Virus record (IMG/VR): IMGVR_UViG_3300010885_012813
Location: 1 to 36,905 of that record
DNA length: 36,905 nucleotides
Origin: a virus
Direction: 5' to 3' (one strand)
Shown: positions 1 through 8,442 of the stretch, piece by piece
Layout of the letters: each line of letters begins with the position of its first letter
Position numbering within the stretch: the stretch's first letter is position 1
Position numbers and translations under genes: made by a program
Notes under the pieces: model-generated
What the model saw: the letters and a program-made list of their open reading frames with translations, nothing else
Told to the model about the DNA's origin: nothing
Databases searched by the model: none

Positions 1-1712
1 GTTGCTGATAATGTTACATCAGTTGTTGCTGATAAAGCAACTCCACCTGTTGAAGAAATTGTTCCTGATGATGCTGAAGATATAGATAATGCTCCAAAAT
101 CAACACCGCCATTAAATGTAGCCGTGCCAGCTACTGTTAAAGTGCTATTCATATAAACAGGTGGCTGGAAACGCCATCTATCATTTGATCCATCATAATA
201 AAACAATGAAGAGTTTTTTATTCCTGCATAATAAGGAACAAAATGAACACCATTAGATGAATTTGCAATAATTCTTACTCCATATTCATCGTTTTGATTT
301 ACAAAAAGACTTTCTTTAATATTAACAGTTCCTGGCGTTGATCCAAAACTTCCAGAAGTAGAGTTTACTGTAACAACATTTCCAAATAAATTAAAAGTAC
401 TAATACCATCTATTACGTCAGAAACATCAAGAACTACAAGTTCCTCTCCCTTTCCATTGATTTTAAAATCCCCATATCTAGTTGGGCTAAAGATGCCTCC
501 AGTTCCTGCAAAATTAGTAAAACCTGTACCAGTAGCGGTAAATCTATATGTTGTTCCAGCAGTTACTGTTGTTATTGCAGATACAGTAACAGTCTGATTA
601 TAATTTCCACCAGTTACGCCCTCAATAGTAACCTGCTTACCAACAGCAACTAAGTGATCAGAACTACTGTAAGTAAAAGTTGCACTTGTTGCAGAGTTAT
701 AAGAAGCTGAAGTTAATAAAAATTCGTCATAGCCATATCCTACATCAATGCTTATCCCAAAATTATTTAACTGACTTATACCACTTGAAGCAATTCCATT
801 TTTATCGTTAAACCAAAGTCCATATTTATTCAATCCAGAGGTAGATTGATAAATAGGATCTGGATAGGTGCTATCATAATTGTGTACATACAGTCCTGGA
901 TATCCGACAATAGGATCACTTTTTGCTGCAAGAGAAATAAAAACTTTATCTATTACTGCTGTTCCGTTTGGAGTAACTGGAGTAGAAGCAACATTTGTTG
1001 CTGTTTTACTATATGTAAAAGTGGTAGGAGTTGGAACAGTGTTAATTGTATATGGACCACCATTAAAAGTAGCATCAACTCCAGATATTGTTACTACGTC
1101 TCCAGCAATAAATAAGTGATCAGAGCCTGTGGTGAGGGTTGCTTCATTACTAGTAAGTTGTTTATTAGTTACTGTAGCTTCCCAATTATTAATTCCACTA
1201 ACTCCAGAAGTACCTATATCAAAAGTTCCAAAACTTCCTGAGGTTGCTTCAACTAATCCTCTAACGGCAACATTTGAAAATATTGAATTTCCTTCTGTTG
1301 TAATTGCCCATCCAGAAGTTCCTAGTGCTTTATTAAGCCAGTCATCTTTTCTTATTGATAACTGTGTTCCATCTGTAAATGTATTTCCTGAAACTAAAAT
1401 AGTTTTTGATTTTTCTATTTTATCTTCTATGTAATATACTTCATAGGAAACGGTAGCAGTTGTAGAAGGATCAATGTTTTCATAAATTCTTGTAATTAAA
1501 CAAAATGATTGACCTATAAGTATATCTCTTCCAGGAATTATATCTGCGGTAGTAGCAGTTGGATAATTAATAATAGAGTCTGGGATAACACCGTCAAAAT
1601 TTACAGAAGAAATTGTAGATAAAAGTTTAATAGCATTTCCTGTTGGATCTGGGATAGCCTCTAAAGGCTGGAACTGTGATAACGGATAACTATCTTGTGT
1701 CTCATTTGCCAT
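1..1712 (-). CDS. Tail fibre / minor tail protein, C-terminus cut by window edge
   Basis: An open frame starts at the ATG at 1712 (MANETQDSYPL) and runs off the left edge after about 570 codons without a stop. An AGGAG ribosome binding site lies 9 bases before the ATG, and the previous gene stops 2 bases upstream. The protein is rich in Thr, Ser, Gly and Val with little charge, as in beta-structured fibres. Two copies of a repeated beta module are visible, coded at about 949-1177 (SDHLFIAGDVVTISGVDA, then VPTPTTFTYSK) and 482-719 (SSDHLVAVGKQVTIEGV). Near the left edge the text becomes fibre-shaft-like (NLTV-type strands, SSTGGVALSATT). It is the last gene of the tail-tip cluster seen here. 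I infer a fibre or host-contact protein; no catalytic motif is visible. Confidence 0.75.
   Translation of the reverse strand, partial: MANETQDSYPLSQFQPLEAIPDPTGNAIKLLSTISSVNFDGVIPDSIINYPTATTADIIPGRDILIGQSFCLITRIYENIDPSTTATVSYEVYYIEDKIEKSKTILVSGNTFTDGTQLSIRKDDWLNKALGTSGWAITTEGNSIFSNVAVRGLVEATSGSFGTFDIGTSGVSGINNWEATVTNKQLTSNEATLTTGSDHLFIAGDVVTISGVDATFNGGPYTINTVPTPTTFTYSKTATNVASTPVTPNGTAVIDKVFISLAAKSDPIVGYPGLYVHNYDSTYPDPIYQSTSGLNKYGLWFNDKNGIASSGISQLNNFGISIDVGYGYDEFLLTSASYNSATSATFTYSSSDHLVAVGKQVTIEGVTGGNYNQTVTVSAITTVTAGTTYRFTATGTGFTNFAGTGGIFSPTRYGDFKINGKGEELVVLDVSDVIDGISTFNLFGNVVTVNSTSGSFGSTPGTVNIKESLFVNQNDEYGVRIIANSSNGVHFVPYYAGIKNSSLFYYDGSNDRWRFQPPVYMNSTLTVAGTATFNGGVDFGALSISSASSGTISSTGGVALSATTDVTLSA
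482..719 (-). repeat. Repeated beta module, second copy in left-edge fibre
   Basis: The coded peptide begins LTSASYNSATSATFTYSSSD, continues HLVAVGKQVTIEGVTGG, and ends in RFTATGTGFTNF. It keeps the H-L-x(4)-G-x-x-V-x-I-x-G-V core of the module but has a shorter connection to the last strands. Confidence 0.55.
949..1177 (-). repeat. Repeated beta module, first copy in left-edge fibre
   Basis: This is the clearest copy: SDHLFIAGDVVTISGVDA, then FNGGPYTINTVPTPTTFTY. It shares the peptide ISGVDA and the segment TPTPTTFT-type end with the copy in the tail-terminator-like gene at 17686-17883. The DNA is also similar there (for example tgtaaaagtggtagg against tgtaaaagtggttgg), so the two copies may have diverged recently. 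Confidence 0.65.
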
Positions 1713-1713
1713 T

Positions 1714-2535
1714 TTATAATACTCCTGCCGAAGATACTATTATATCATTTATACTTGAAACTTTAACAGAGTCTTTTTTAAGCATTGGGAAATATCCTAT
1801 CCAATTATCTTCTGCATCCTTATAATATCTAACAATAACATATCTAAATTTATAATTGCTATCTCCTAATCTAGTTTTTATATTTGCTCTTTTTTTACTA
1901 AGATTTGGATATGCTGGAACGGTTGTTGTAAAAAGTGTACCACCATTAGAAATGTCTGCATCAACATATTTTAGAATCTTATCTTCAGCTTCGTATAAAA
2001 AGAAAACAACATCTTTTAATGTTTCTGTCCATTCAAGATCATTTTTAACACCTGGTGGAATAGTTATAGTTGCATTATAGTAGGCATCGAATCTTGTGGT
2101 TTCAGTTAAAGAAATTGTTCCAGTATCTGCTACTTTATTAAAGTTTGCTCCTTTTTTAACTACCTTTACTACTTTTGCATTTGGTACACTTGTTATTACA
2201 TAAGATCCATTTAAACTAGAAATACCCATTCCACTAAGAGATATTTTATCTTTTACTTTTAATCCATGGCTAGTAGTTGTCCAAAGAGTTACTATGTCAT
2301 TTGTTCTTTGTCTATGAGAAACTGTATCTGTATATGTTGTTTTTATAACCTTTTCTTTTACTAGTTCTTTTCTTACACTTGGAGCATAAGAAGCTAAAGA
2401 AATAAGTCTAGGAGCCTTTGGTGTTTGAATATTAATAGATCTACTAGATGAACCTTTTTTACTGTCAAATGGATTGGAATACTTTAAAGTGATTGTACGT
2501 TTTCCTGGTTTTAGGTTTGGTATTGTAATATCCAT
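1714..2535 (-). CDS. Minor tail protein with an inserted beta module
   Basis: This 273-residue protein starts at an ATG that overlaps the stop of the preceding gene (TAATG at 2535), so translation is probably coupled. Residues 1-45 form a short beta-rich start (ITIPNLKPGKRTITLKY) that looks like a fibronectin or Ig-type strand pattern. Residues about 76-144 match the repeated module seen in other virion genes here (TSHGLKVKDKISLSGM, then LNGSYVITSVP). The remainder (residues 150-273) is a beta-rich domain with many aromatic residues (YKFRYVIVRYYKDAEDNWIGYFP), suggesting an Ig-like fold. It sits among tail-tip genes. I do not recognise a named family; a baseplate or fibre-attachment role is inference. 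Confidence 0.7.
   Translation of the reverse strand: MDITIPNLKPGKRTITLKYSNPFDSKKGSSSRSINIQTPKAPRLISLASYAPSVRKELVKEKVIKTTYTDTVSHRQRTNDIVTLWTTTSHGLKVKDKISLSGMGISSLNGSYVITSVPNAKVVKVVKKGANFNKVADTGTISLTETTRFDAYYNATITIPPGVKNDLEWTETLKDVVFFLYEAEDKILKYVDADISNGGTLFTTTVPAYPNLSKKRANIKTRLGDSNYKFRYVIVRYYKDAEDNWIGYFPMLKKDSVKVSSINDIIVSSAGVL
2104..2310 (-). repeat. Repeated beta module, copy in 273-aa tail protein
   Basis: Residues 76-144 of the surrounding protein follow the pattern T-x(1-3)-H-G-L...D-x-I-x-L-S-G-M...L-N-G-x-Y-x-I-x-S-V-P that recurs at 482-719, 949-1177, 17686-17883 and 19997-20221. This copy has diverged most in its last strands, where valine and lysine replace the TPTTFT segment. Confidence 0.6.
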
Positions 2536-3473
2536 TATTGATTAAATCCTAAAACTAAATAGTATTCAATTGTAATAGGTTCTCCTGCTGACTTTTGAAT
2601 AGGAGTCCCAAGGGCTGTTCTAGAAACTAATCCATAGTTTACATCTATGTTATCTGTGTCATCAAACTTAATTCCATCTAATACTAAACCAGTAGTTGTC
2701 ATTGTAATTGATATCTTGTTTATGTTTTCCCAGGCAGGGGTGCCTGTTGCTAAAATTTCATCTTTTGTACAACTTAATATTTGATATCCTCCAGATGATA
2801 TAGTAAAAGTTTTTGAATAATAATTTGAATCATCTGTTTCAAATTTAATAAGTAGGGATCCGCTTGTTCCAGTTGGGTCAACTGCTAATTTAAGTAAATC
2901 CTTATCGCTAAATTCTGTAAAGTTTTTATAAAATATAGTGCTAAAAACTGTTGAGCCAGGATCGATGTAAACTGCTTCGTTTCCAATTCTATAAGTTCCA
3001 TTAGCAATATCTGCAGAAATCATTCTTGATCCACTTACTTTTGATGATAGTTCTGTGCTTCCCTCCGTCCAGCCATCATCGCTTTCTCCATTAAATAAAA
3101 GTAAGTCTGAAAACTGAACAATCTGATCTTGAATAGATTCTGGATAAAGACCTACCTCGTAAATTGTATATTTTAATGGATCATTAATTGTTGTTTTAAA
3201 AACCAGTGCGTCTACATTGTCTGTTCTATCTAATGTTGAAACTTGTACGGGTGACTGACCTATTGAAAATCCCATATTGTTTAAATCAATTAATTTATCT
3301 GAATTTAATGCTGGATTAGATTGACCATCAACTCCAATAACAATAGATCCTCCCACTGAAGGAATAAGACCTAGTAAACTTTTAATAATAAGAGATCTTC
3401 CAACTATTGTTAGAGAGTTGTTTTGTTCACATACAAGAGTGTCTCCCTTATAAATTCTATAAAAACCTCTCAT
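2535..3473 (-). CDS. Tail tip / baseplate structural protein, family not recognised
   Basis: The gene codes 312 residues from an ATG at 3473, 6 bases after the stop of the upstream gene; an AAGGTGG sequence lies about 14 bases before the ATG, which is a long spacing. The N-terminus (RIYKGDTLVCEQNNSLTIVG) followed by GGSIVIGVDGQSNP and a segment reading YEVGLYPE is typical of phage structural proteins that form a trimeric or ring-shaped base, but I cannot name the family. The middle (about residues 130-250) looks like a jelly-roll carbohydrate-binding domain (SRMISADIANGTYRIGN and YYSKTFTISSGGYQILS). It ends with GEPITIEYYLVLGFNQ. The 3' end overlaps the next start by one base. Role in the tail tip is inferred from position. 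Confidence 0.7.
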   Translation of the reverse strand: MRGFYRIYKGDTLVCEQNNSLTIVGRSLIIKSLLGLIPSVGGSIVIGVDGQSNPALNSDKLIDLNNMGFSIGQSPVQVSTLDRTDNVDALVFKTTINDPLKYTIYEVGLYPESIQDQIVQFSDLLLFNGESDDGWTEGSTELSSKVSGSRMISADIANGTYRIGNEAVYIDPGSTVFSTIFYKNFTEFSDKDLLKLAVDPTGTSGSLLIKFETDDSNYYSKTFTISSGGYQILSCTKDEILATGTPAWENINKISITMTTTGLVLDGIKFDDTDNIDVNYGLVSRTALGTPIQKSAGEPITIEYYLVLGFNQ

Positions 3474-3479
3474 AATATA

Positions 3480-4013
3480 CTATTTTACCACCTTAATTTT
3501 AATTTCTGTTTCACCTAGTGTAAAGCTAATAGATATTCTCATGTCATAAAATGGATTATTGTTTTGATCATATTTTATAATTCCTGGATAAAATGTTCCA
3601 GAATCTGGATCTATTTTTCCAAAAGACCTTGACGACAGACCATTTTTTGCTTTTGAAGATAATGTCTTTCTTTCTATAAGACCTGCAATTTTACTTATTT
3701 TTTCAAGATACTTAGCACTAACCCTATCAGCTTGTGGATTTGGTGCTTTAGGTGACTGCGGAATTGTTCTATCATTAAGCCTTGTTATATCATCATTTGC
3801 TGGAATAATTGATTCTGGAATGGATTTTACAGTACTAGCAGTAAAAGTATTCAACATTTGTTCTCCAGTTTTTATAAGAGACATTTGAAATTGATTAATT
3901 ACTTCTTTATATTTTTCATCAACATTAGGATCATTAAATACTTTACTTGACCCTGCAGGAGTTATAGTTTTTGCTGAAGCCTTAGCTCTTGATGTAAAGT
4001 ACTTAGATGGCAT
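3480..4013 (-). CDS. Tail-tip-associated protein of unknown function
   Basis: I take the ATG at 4013, which overlaps the stop of the upstream gene as TAATG and has GGGAG 8 bases upstream. A GTG at 4022 is also in frame but lies directly against that GGGAG and is less likely. This gives 177 residues. The N-terminal half is basic and alpha-helical (MPSKYFTSRAKASAKTITP, then VDEKYKEVINQFQMSLIKTG). A proline-rich linker follows (TIPQSPKAPNPQ). The last 50 residues are beta-rich (TFYPGIIKYDQNNNPFYDM, then SISFTLGETEIKIKVV). No known motif is recognised. Its place between the large tail-tip protein and the next structural gene suggests a virion or assembly role. Confidence 0.7.
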   Translation of the reverse strand: MPSKYFTSRAKASAKTITPAGSSKVFNDPNVDEKYKEVINQFQMSLIKTGEQMLNTFTASTVKSIPESIIPANDDITRLNDRTIPQSPKAPNPQADRVSAKYLEKISKIAGLIERKTLSSKAKNGLSSRSFGKIDPDSGTFYPGIIKYDQNNNPFYDMRISISFTLGETEIKIKVVK

Positions 4014-7000
4014 TATGGACACTCCCTAAGAATCACAGAAGTTGTTGGACCTGATTCGCTTACTTCTCTATTAATTTCAGCAACAACATATGTTTTATTT
4101 CCAATATCTTTTGCTGAGTAACCTGCGTCTGAGTAAAATACCCCTACCTTATCTCCTAGTTCTAGGAGCGGATTACAGAAAGCTGAAATACTTAATTCTT
4201 TTCTTTCTTGAGATGCATTTTTAACTATCCACTGCATCATTGCTTTTGCCTGTCTTTCAGTTGCAATATACTCAGATGCAACACTTACTGAAACATCTCC
4301 ATACATTTGTTTATTTTGATATAGCTGATTTTGAAAAATATCATATTCATTATTATCTTCAAGATCTTCAATATATTGCTTTAGGCTTATTTCTCCATCT
4401 GCAACGTAATCCAACTTAATACCGCTAATAAATAATGGGGTCAAAGAATCCTCTCCAATGGTTATAGTGGAATTAGATGTATTGTATACCCAAAACTTTG
4501 CACCAAAGGCATTTGAATTGTAGTTCTTAACAAGATAGTCTGAGTTTACAGATGAAAAATCTATCATTGAGGAAGTAAATGTTGGAGAATCAAACTTAAC
4601 ATCAAACTTTTTAATTTCCCTAACCATGGTAGCAAAGTCTTCAAAGTAAACTTTTTTATTGTTTTGTGATCCTAAAGCAGCCATTCTTATTGCATTACCT
4701 ACAGTTTTTTGCTTATATCCTAATGAATCTTCAAAAGATGATTCAATTTTGTTTTTTGCATTAGAATAAGCATATGCATGATCATAAATTGCTTGACTAT
4801 CATCTCTAACAAATATTCCAATCCTATTTGTCTTTGGTAGCTTTGTTGCTTTTTTGTCAATAGCTGTAAATAGTTTTTCTCCCTGCCAGTACACAGTAAA
4901 TTGTAAATTTCCTCCTACTTCTTTGCAAGATAAATCTAACTCAAAGATTGAAGCAGTAACACCGTCTGTTATAGATTTTGAATTATTAGAAACACTTCCA
5001 ATAAAACTTGTTGTGCTTATATTGGCTTTTGCCACACCCAAAACAAAGCACTCTGTTGTGGTTGAGGTGGTTGTCATTCTATAAAGTCTAACGTTTCCGT
5101 TTTTAGGTGGGACTGGATTACCTGGCACAACTGGTTCATCTTGACCATCTTTTGATGGAGCAACTTCAAGAAAGTACCCACTCATATATTTACCATCACT
5201 AGTAGAACTTCCAGAGTCCGTTAGGTGCATTGCTATTCCTGCAATATGAGATGAGGTATCCTTTTTTGCATCACCATCAGTCATTACAAGTCTCATTCTA
5301 GTTCCCATCATTTCTGGTATGGCTTCTAGTTTATTTGAATATCCGTGAATAAATCTTTGACCATAATCATCTATTTTTAGACTAGGCACTGCTACTCCTG
5401 GCGTTCCACTTGATTTTTTTAAACTTGATGGTCCAGAAAGTCTGGCATACCCTGACTGATTTCCATTAATACTATAAGATAAAGAAGCTTTTGTGTTTTG
5501 TAACTTACTAAAACCTGCATCACCAATTACTGTTGACATTGGCTCCCAGTCATCATTAAAGTCTGATGAGGATCTTGCTATATGATTTTGAGCACTAGTT
5601 CCATTTTGAGCTCTACCATCACTTGTTATTGTGTACTTAAAATTATTATCTAAAAGAGTTGGCTTTCCAGAAATCTTAAAGTTCATATAAACAATAAGTG
5701 CCGTAGGTAATATCTTTGATCCACTAGGAACAGTTCCTCTAAGAGACTCAAGTTCATCTTGATTAAAAATAAATCTAGAATATGATTTTTCTGGCTCTGT
5801 AACTTTAACTAAAAATCCATTGTACTTAATGACTTCATTATTAATATAGACATACCCTTCATATTTGTTAGATTGTAGGAATAGGTATGCTGAGTCATTA
5901 TCTATATTAATTAATAAATCATTGTCTGTATATCCAATATTTTGATAAGCAGAATCAAAAGATTTTCTTATTGCTTCTTCTTCATTTATAGCAGGAATTG
6001 TTTTTCCAGCCAGTACGTTTTTTGGTCTACCGTTGTTTGACATACTTTTTTCTAGAATTGCTGAAATTAAAACTGACTGAGAACTATCTGATTGAGTTGC
6101 TTCCCATAACAATCCTGGTACATAAGAAAGTTCTGTCAATACCGTAGTTGGGCTAGTAGATGCTTTATCAATAAGTTGCTTTCTTTTTTCATTATCTAGT
6201 TCTTCTGCAAGTGCCGTTGGCTCCTTTTTAATATTAATAATTTTATACTGCACGACACCATCGGTAACTGGTGGAATTGAAGTTTCATTAATTGACTCAA
6301 TGTTAGAAAATTTACCATTAACATAAGAATATTCATCATCACCAAGTATTGAATTATTTCCAATAAACCAGTAGTTTTTACCTTGTATTTCTGCAGAATT
6401 TCTATCAAATGCTGTTCTAGAAGATATTCTATCTTTTGTCATAACCACAAAATTATTATCTGCATCCATAAACATTGATAGTTGGGAAGAGGTAGCAATA
6501 TCATTTAATGCTTCTGCTACAGTAACATCATTTGAGCAATAAAAGAAATTCATTTCTGGATCAATACCATCTTTTGTTTCAAAATAAAATTTATTGTATC
6601 CAATATTATCTAATAGCATTCTAATTGCTAAAGATGACTTTAATGGATTCTTATATCCAATTAGTAAATTAGGTGCCTGAGTTTCTCTAAAAAACTTAAT
6701 ATAATCCTCTAAATTAACAGATGTAGTAAACTCTGAACCTTGAGACCATTGTGTAGAATACATAGTTTTAATTGGAATAGCATACTCACTTATACCAACA
6801 ACAATTATTTGATAAAATGAAAATTTAACATTTGCTCTTAGCATTGTTTCTAACTCATAATTTTTTGGATCAGAATCTTTTACATATGTAAAAATAGAGT
6901 TTGGATTCATTTTATCAAATATTCTAGTTTCATTAGATAAAGATACGTTACCGCTGGAACTTACAATTGATCCTAGTGGCAATCCATATTGGCTATCACC

Positions 7001-7915
7001 AATGCTTGAGTTCATAGAAAAAGACATAACATGGTTTGTCATATCTACAACTAATCTTGGAGATATTTCAATAAGCTCTAGAGGTGTATAGGCAGTAGAC
7101 ATTGAATATACTAGGAATCTTATACCCTTCATTTCTACAGCCTGTGTTGTACTATCTGTAAACTCAGTTAAATAAGATTGTACATTTAATGAATTTACAA
7201 AATACCAATTTGTTCCATTATAAGATATTTCAATTTTTCCATCTTGACCATAAGTTGAAACAGATCCTGTGGCATCTACTGCTGTTACCCAGCTATTGTT
7301 TGGAGTTAAATACTGAATTTTAAATCTAGTTACATAACCTTTATCTTTTTGAGTTTTAATTGTTATTTTGTTAGCCTTAAAACTATTAGAATAAACAACA
7401 AAAGGATTAGCATTTTGTATATTTAAAGAAGAGTTGGATAATCCAACATTTTTATTACCTAAACTTCTATAAGAATTCCAATATTTAAAAGACGATTCTG
7501 CTGAAACAGGATATAGTCTAGTTTCTGAATTAGAAAAGTTTGCTTGTTTAATATAGCTATTGCTTGATACTAATTTTTTATTAGTGCCATTTTGGGCAAT
7601 AGCATGAACAAGACCAGCATCTGGTCTATTTGGCTTAAAACATTCTTTTAAGGGACTTACCTTTGACCTATCATCATTATCTGTATAAATATTACCTACA
7701 TCATCTGAACCAAAAGTATTTTTATCATTTCCATTGTCCCAGCCAGAATTGTCATAAACTGATGAAGCTGAGGAAGGGCTGCCAGTATAGCAACCAATTT
7801 TTGCAATTGGATAATATGAATTCATATTAAATTCAGCAACTACAACATGAGATGACTTTAGAGATGCTTCTGTATCAAATAATGAATCTACAGAACTATT
7901 TCCTGTGGTTTTCAC
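4013..7915 (-). CDS. Large tail-tip protein with lectin-like domain
   Basis: I choose the GTG at 7915, whose G is the last base of the upstream TAG stop (TAGTG). GGAGG lies 4 bases before it. An ATG at 7948 would overlap the upstream gene by 34 bases and has no good ribosome binding site. The product is 1300 residues. The N-terminal third is beta-rich (KYWNSYRSLG, then ITIKTQKDKGYVTRFKIQYL), resembling tail-tip proteins of actinophages. Residues about 785-1055 look like a concanavalin/LamG-type sandwich (YARLSGPSS, GYFLEVAPS, FTVYWQGEKLF, RIGIFVRDD). The C-terminus (ELSISAFCNPLLELGDKVGV) matches the domain that closes many tail-hub proteins. As the second gene after the tape measure it probably forms the hub or spike. 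Glycan binding is inferred only from fold appearance. Confidence 0.8.
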   Translation of the reverse strand: MKTTGNSSVDSLFDTEASLKSSHVVVAEFNMNSYYPIAKIGCYTGSPSSASSVYDNSGWDNGNDKNTFGSDDVGNIYTDNDDRSKVSPLKECFKPNRPDAGLVHAIAQNGTNKKLVSSNSYIKQANFSNSETRLYPVSAESSFKYWNSYRSLGNKNVGLSNSSLNIQNANPFVVYSNSFKANKITIKTQKDKGYVTRFKIQYLTPNNSWVTAVDATGSVSTYGQDGKIEISYNGTNWYFVNSLNVQSYLTEFTDSTTQAVEMKGIRFLVYSMSTAYTPLELIEISPRLVVDMTNHVMSFSMNSSIGDSQYGLPLGSIVSSSGNVSLSNETRIFDKMNPNSIFTYVKDSDPKNYELETMLRANVKFSFYQIIVVGISEYAIPIKTMYSTQWSQGSEFTTSVNLEDYIKFFRETQAPNLLIGYKNPLKSSLAIRMLLDNIGYNKFYFETKDGIDPEMNFFYCSNDVTVAEALNDIATSSQLSMFMDADNNFVVMTKDRISSRTAFDRNSAEIQGKNYWFIGNNSILGDDEYSYVNGKFSNIESINETSIPPVTDGVVQYKIINIKKEPTALAEELDNEKRKQLIDKASTSPTTVLTELSYVPGLLWEATQSDSSQSVLISAILEKSMSNNGRPKNVLAGKTIPAINEEEAIRKSFDSAYQNIGYTDNDLLINIDNDSAYLFLQSNKYEGYVYINNEVIKYNGFLVKVTEPEKSYSRFIFNQDELESLRGTVPSGSKILPTALIVYMNFKISGKPTLLDNNFKYTITSDGRAQNGTSAQNHIARSSSDFNDDWEPMSTVIGDAGFSKLQNTKASLSYSINGNQSGYARLSGPSSLKKSSGTPGVAVPSLKIDDYGQRFIHGYSNKLEAIPEMMGTRMRLVMTDGDAKKDTSSHIAGIAMHLTDSGSSTSDGKYMSGYFLEVAPSKDGQDEPVVPGNPVPPKNGNVRLYRMTTTSTTTECFVLGVAKANISTTSFIGSVSNNSKSITDGVTASIFELDLSCKEVGGNLQFTVYWQGEKLFTAIDKKATKLPKTNRIGIFVRDDSQAIYDHAYAYSNAKNKIESSFEDSLGYKQKTVGNAIRMAALGSQNNKKVYFEDFATMVREIKKFDVKFDSPTFTSSMIDFSSVNSDYLVKNYNSNAFGAKFWVYNTSNSTITIGEDSLTPLFISGIKLDYVADGEISLKQYIEDLEDNNEYDIFQNQLYQNKQMYGDVSVSVASEYIATERQAKAMMQWIVKNASQERKELSISAFCNPLLELGDKVGVFYSDAGYSAKDIGNKTYVVAEINREVSESGPTTSVILRECP

Positions 7916-8442
7916 TATACCTCCACCAAAGAAATATTTACATTCCAAAGATCGTAGTCTTGACCCCTTTTAGACACGGAAAAATCAAAAGATTGAAAAA
8001 ATACATGATACTTTTCTGCCGAAACCTCTATTTGATCTGATTCGTTTGTATCATATACAAGCAACATCCAAAAGTCTCCAGTATTTGCCTCATGCCAATT
8101 TTTAATGTCTAGACCTGCACCAAAAGCGTCTGAGGTATGAAACTTTGTACTACTTCCTTTTCTTGATGGAATATCTGACCAAGAAGTTGAGAATGAGTTT
8201 TTGTCTGCAACATGATATGAACGCATGGTGCCATCAATCATTCTTCTTTTATACTCAATTCTTTCTGGATTAATTTGTAAAGGGCTCCTATTGTCATCTG
8301 TTAGATATAGGGTAGTTCCACCTTTAAAGTCCCATTTATTTGCATTATTGCCACTACCTTCAAATGGCTCTGTTGTAGAAAAAACAATAAGGGAAGGTCT
8401 TGTCCATTTTTTATTTAATAATGCTCCTGAACTATATGCCAT
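7915..8442 (-). CDS. Distal tail protein-like
   Basis: This 175-residue protein follows the tape measure directly, with its ATG inside the tape measure stop (TAATG at 8442). That is the usual place of the distal tail (Dit) protein, the ring joining the tube to the tip. Supporting text includes PERIEYKRRMIDGTMRSYH, then FSTSWSDIPSR, and a C-terminal beta stretch with FFQSFDFSVSKRGQDYDLWN. These have the Dit-like pattern of an N-terminal strand set that sits on the tube and a domain facing outward. It ends VEV then TAG, overlapping the next start. Family assignment rests on synteny plus general appearance, not on a diagnostic motif. Confidence 0.7.
   Translation of the reverse strand: MAYSSGALLNKKWTRPSLIVFSTTEPFEGSGNNANKWDFKGGTTLYLTDDNRSPLQINPERIEYKRRMIDGTMRSYHVADKNSFSTSWSDIPSRKGSSTKFHTSDAFGAGLDIKNWHEANTGDFWMLLVYDTNESDQIEVSAEKYHVFFQSFDFSVSKRGQDYDLWNVNISLVEV

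Noticed and set aside
846-1434. Plus-strand frames opposite the left-edge fibre
   Set aside because: The minus strand is open from 1712 to the edge and has fibre modules; the plus frames look like complement noise.
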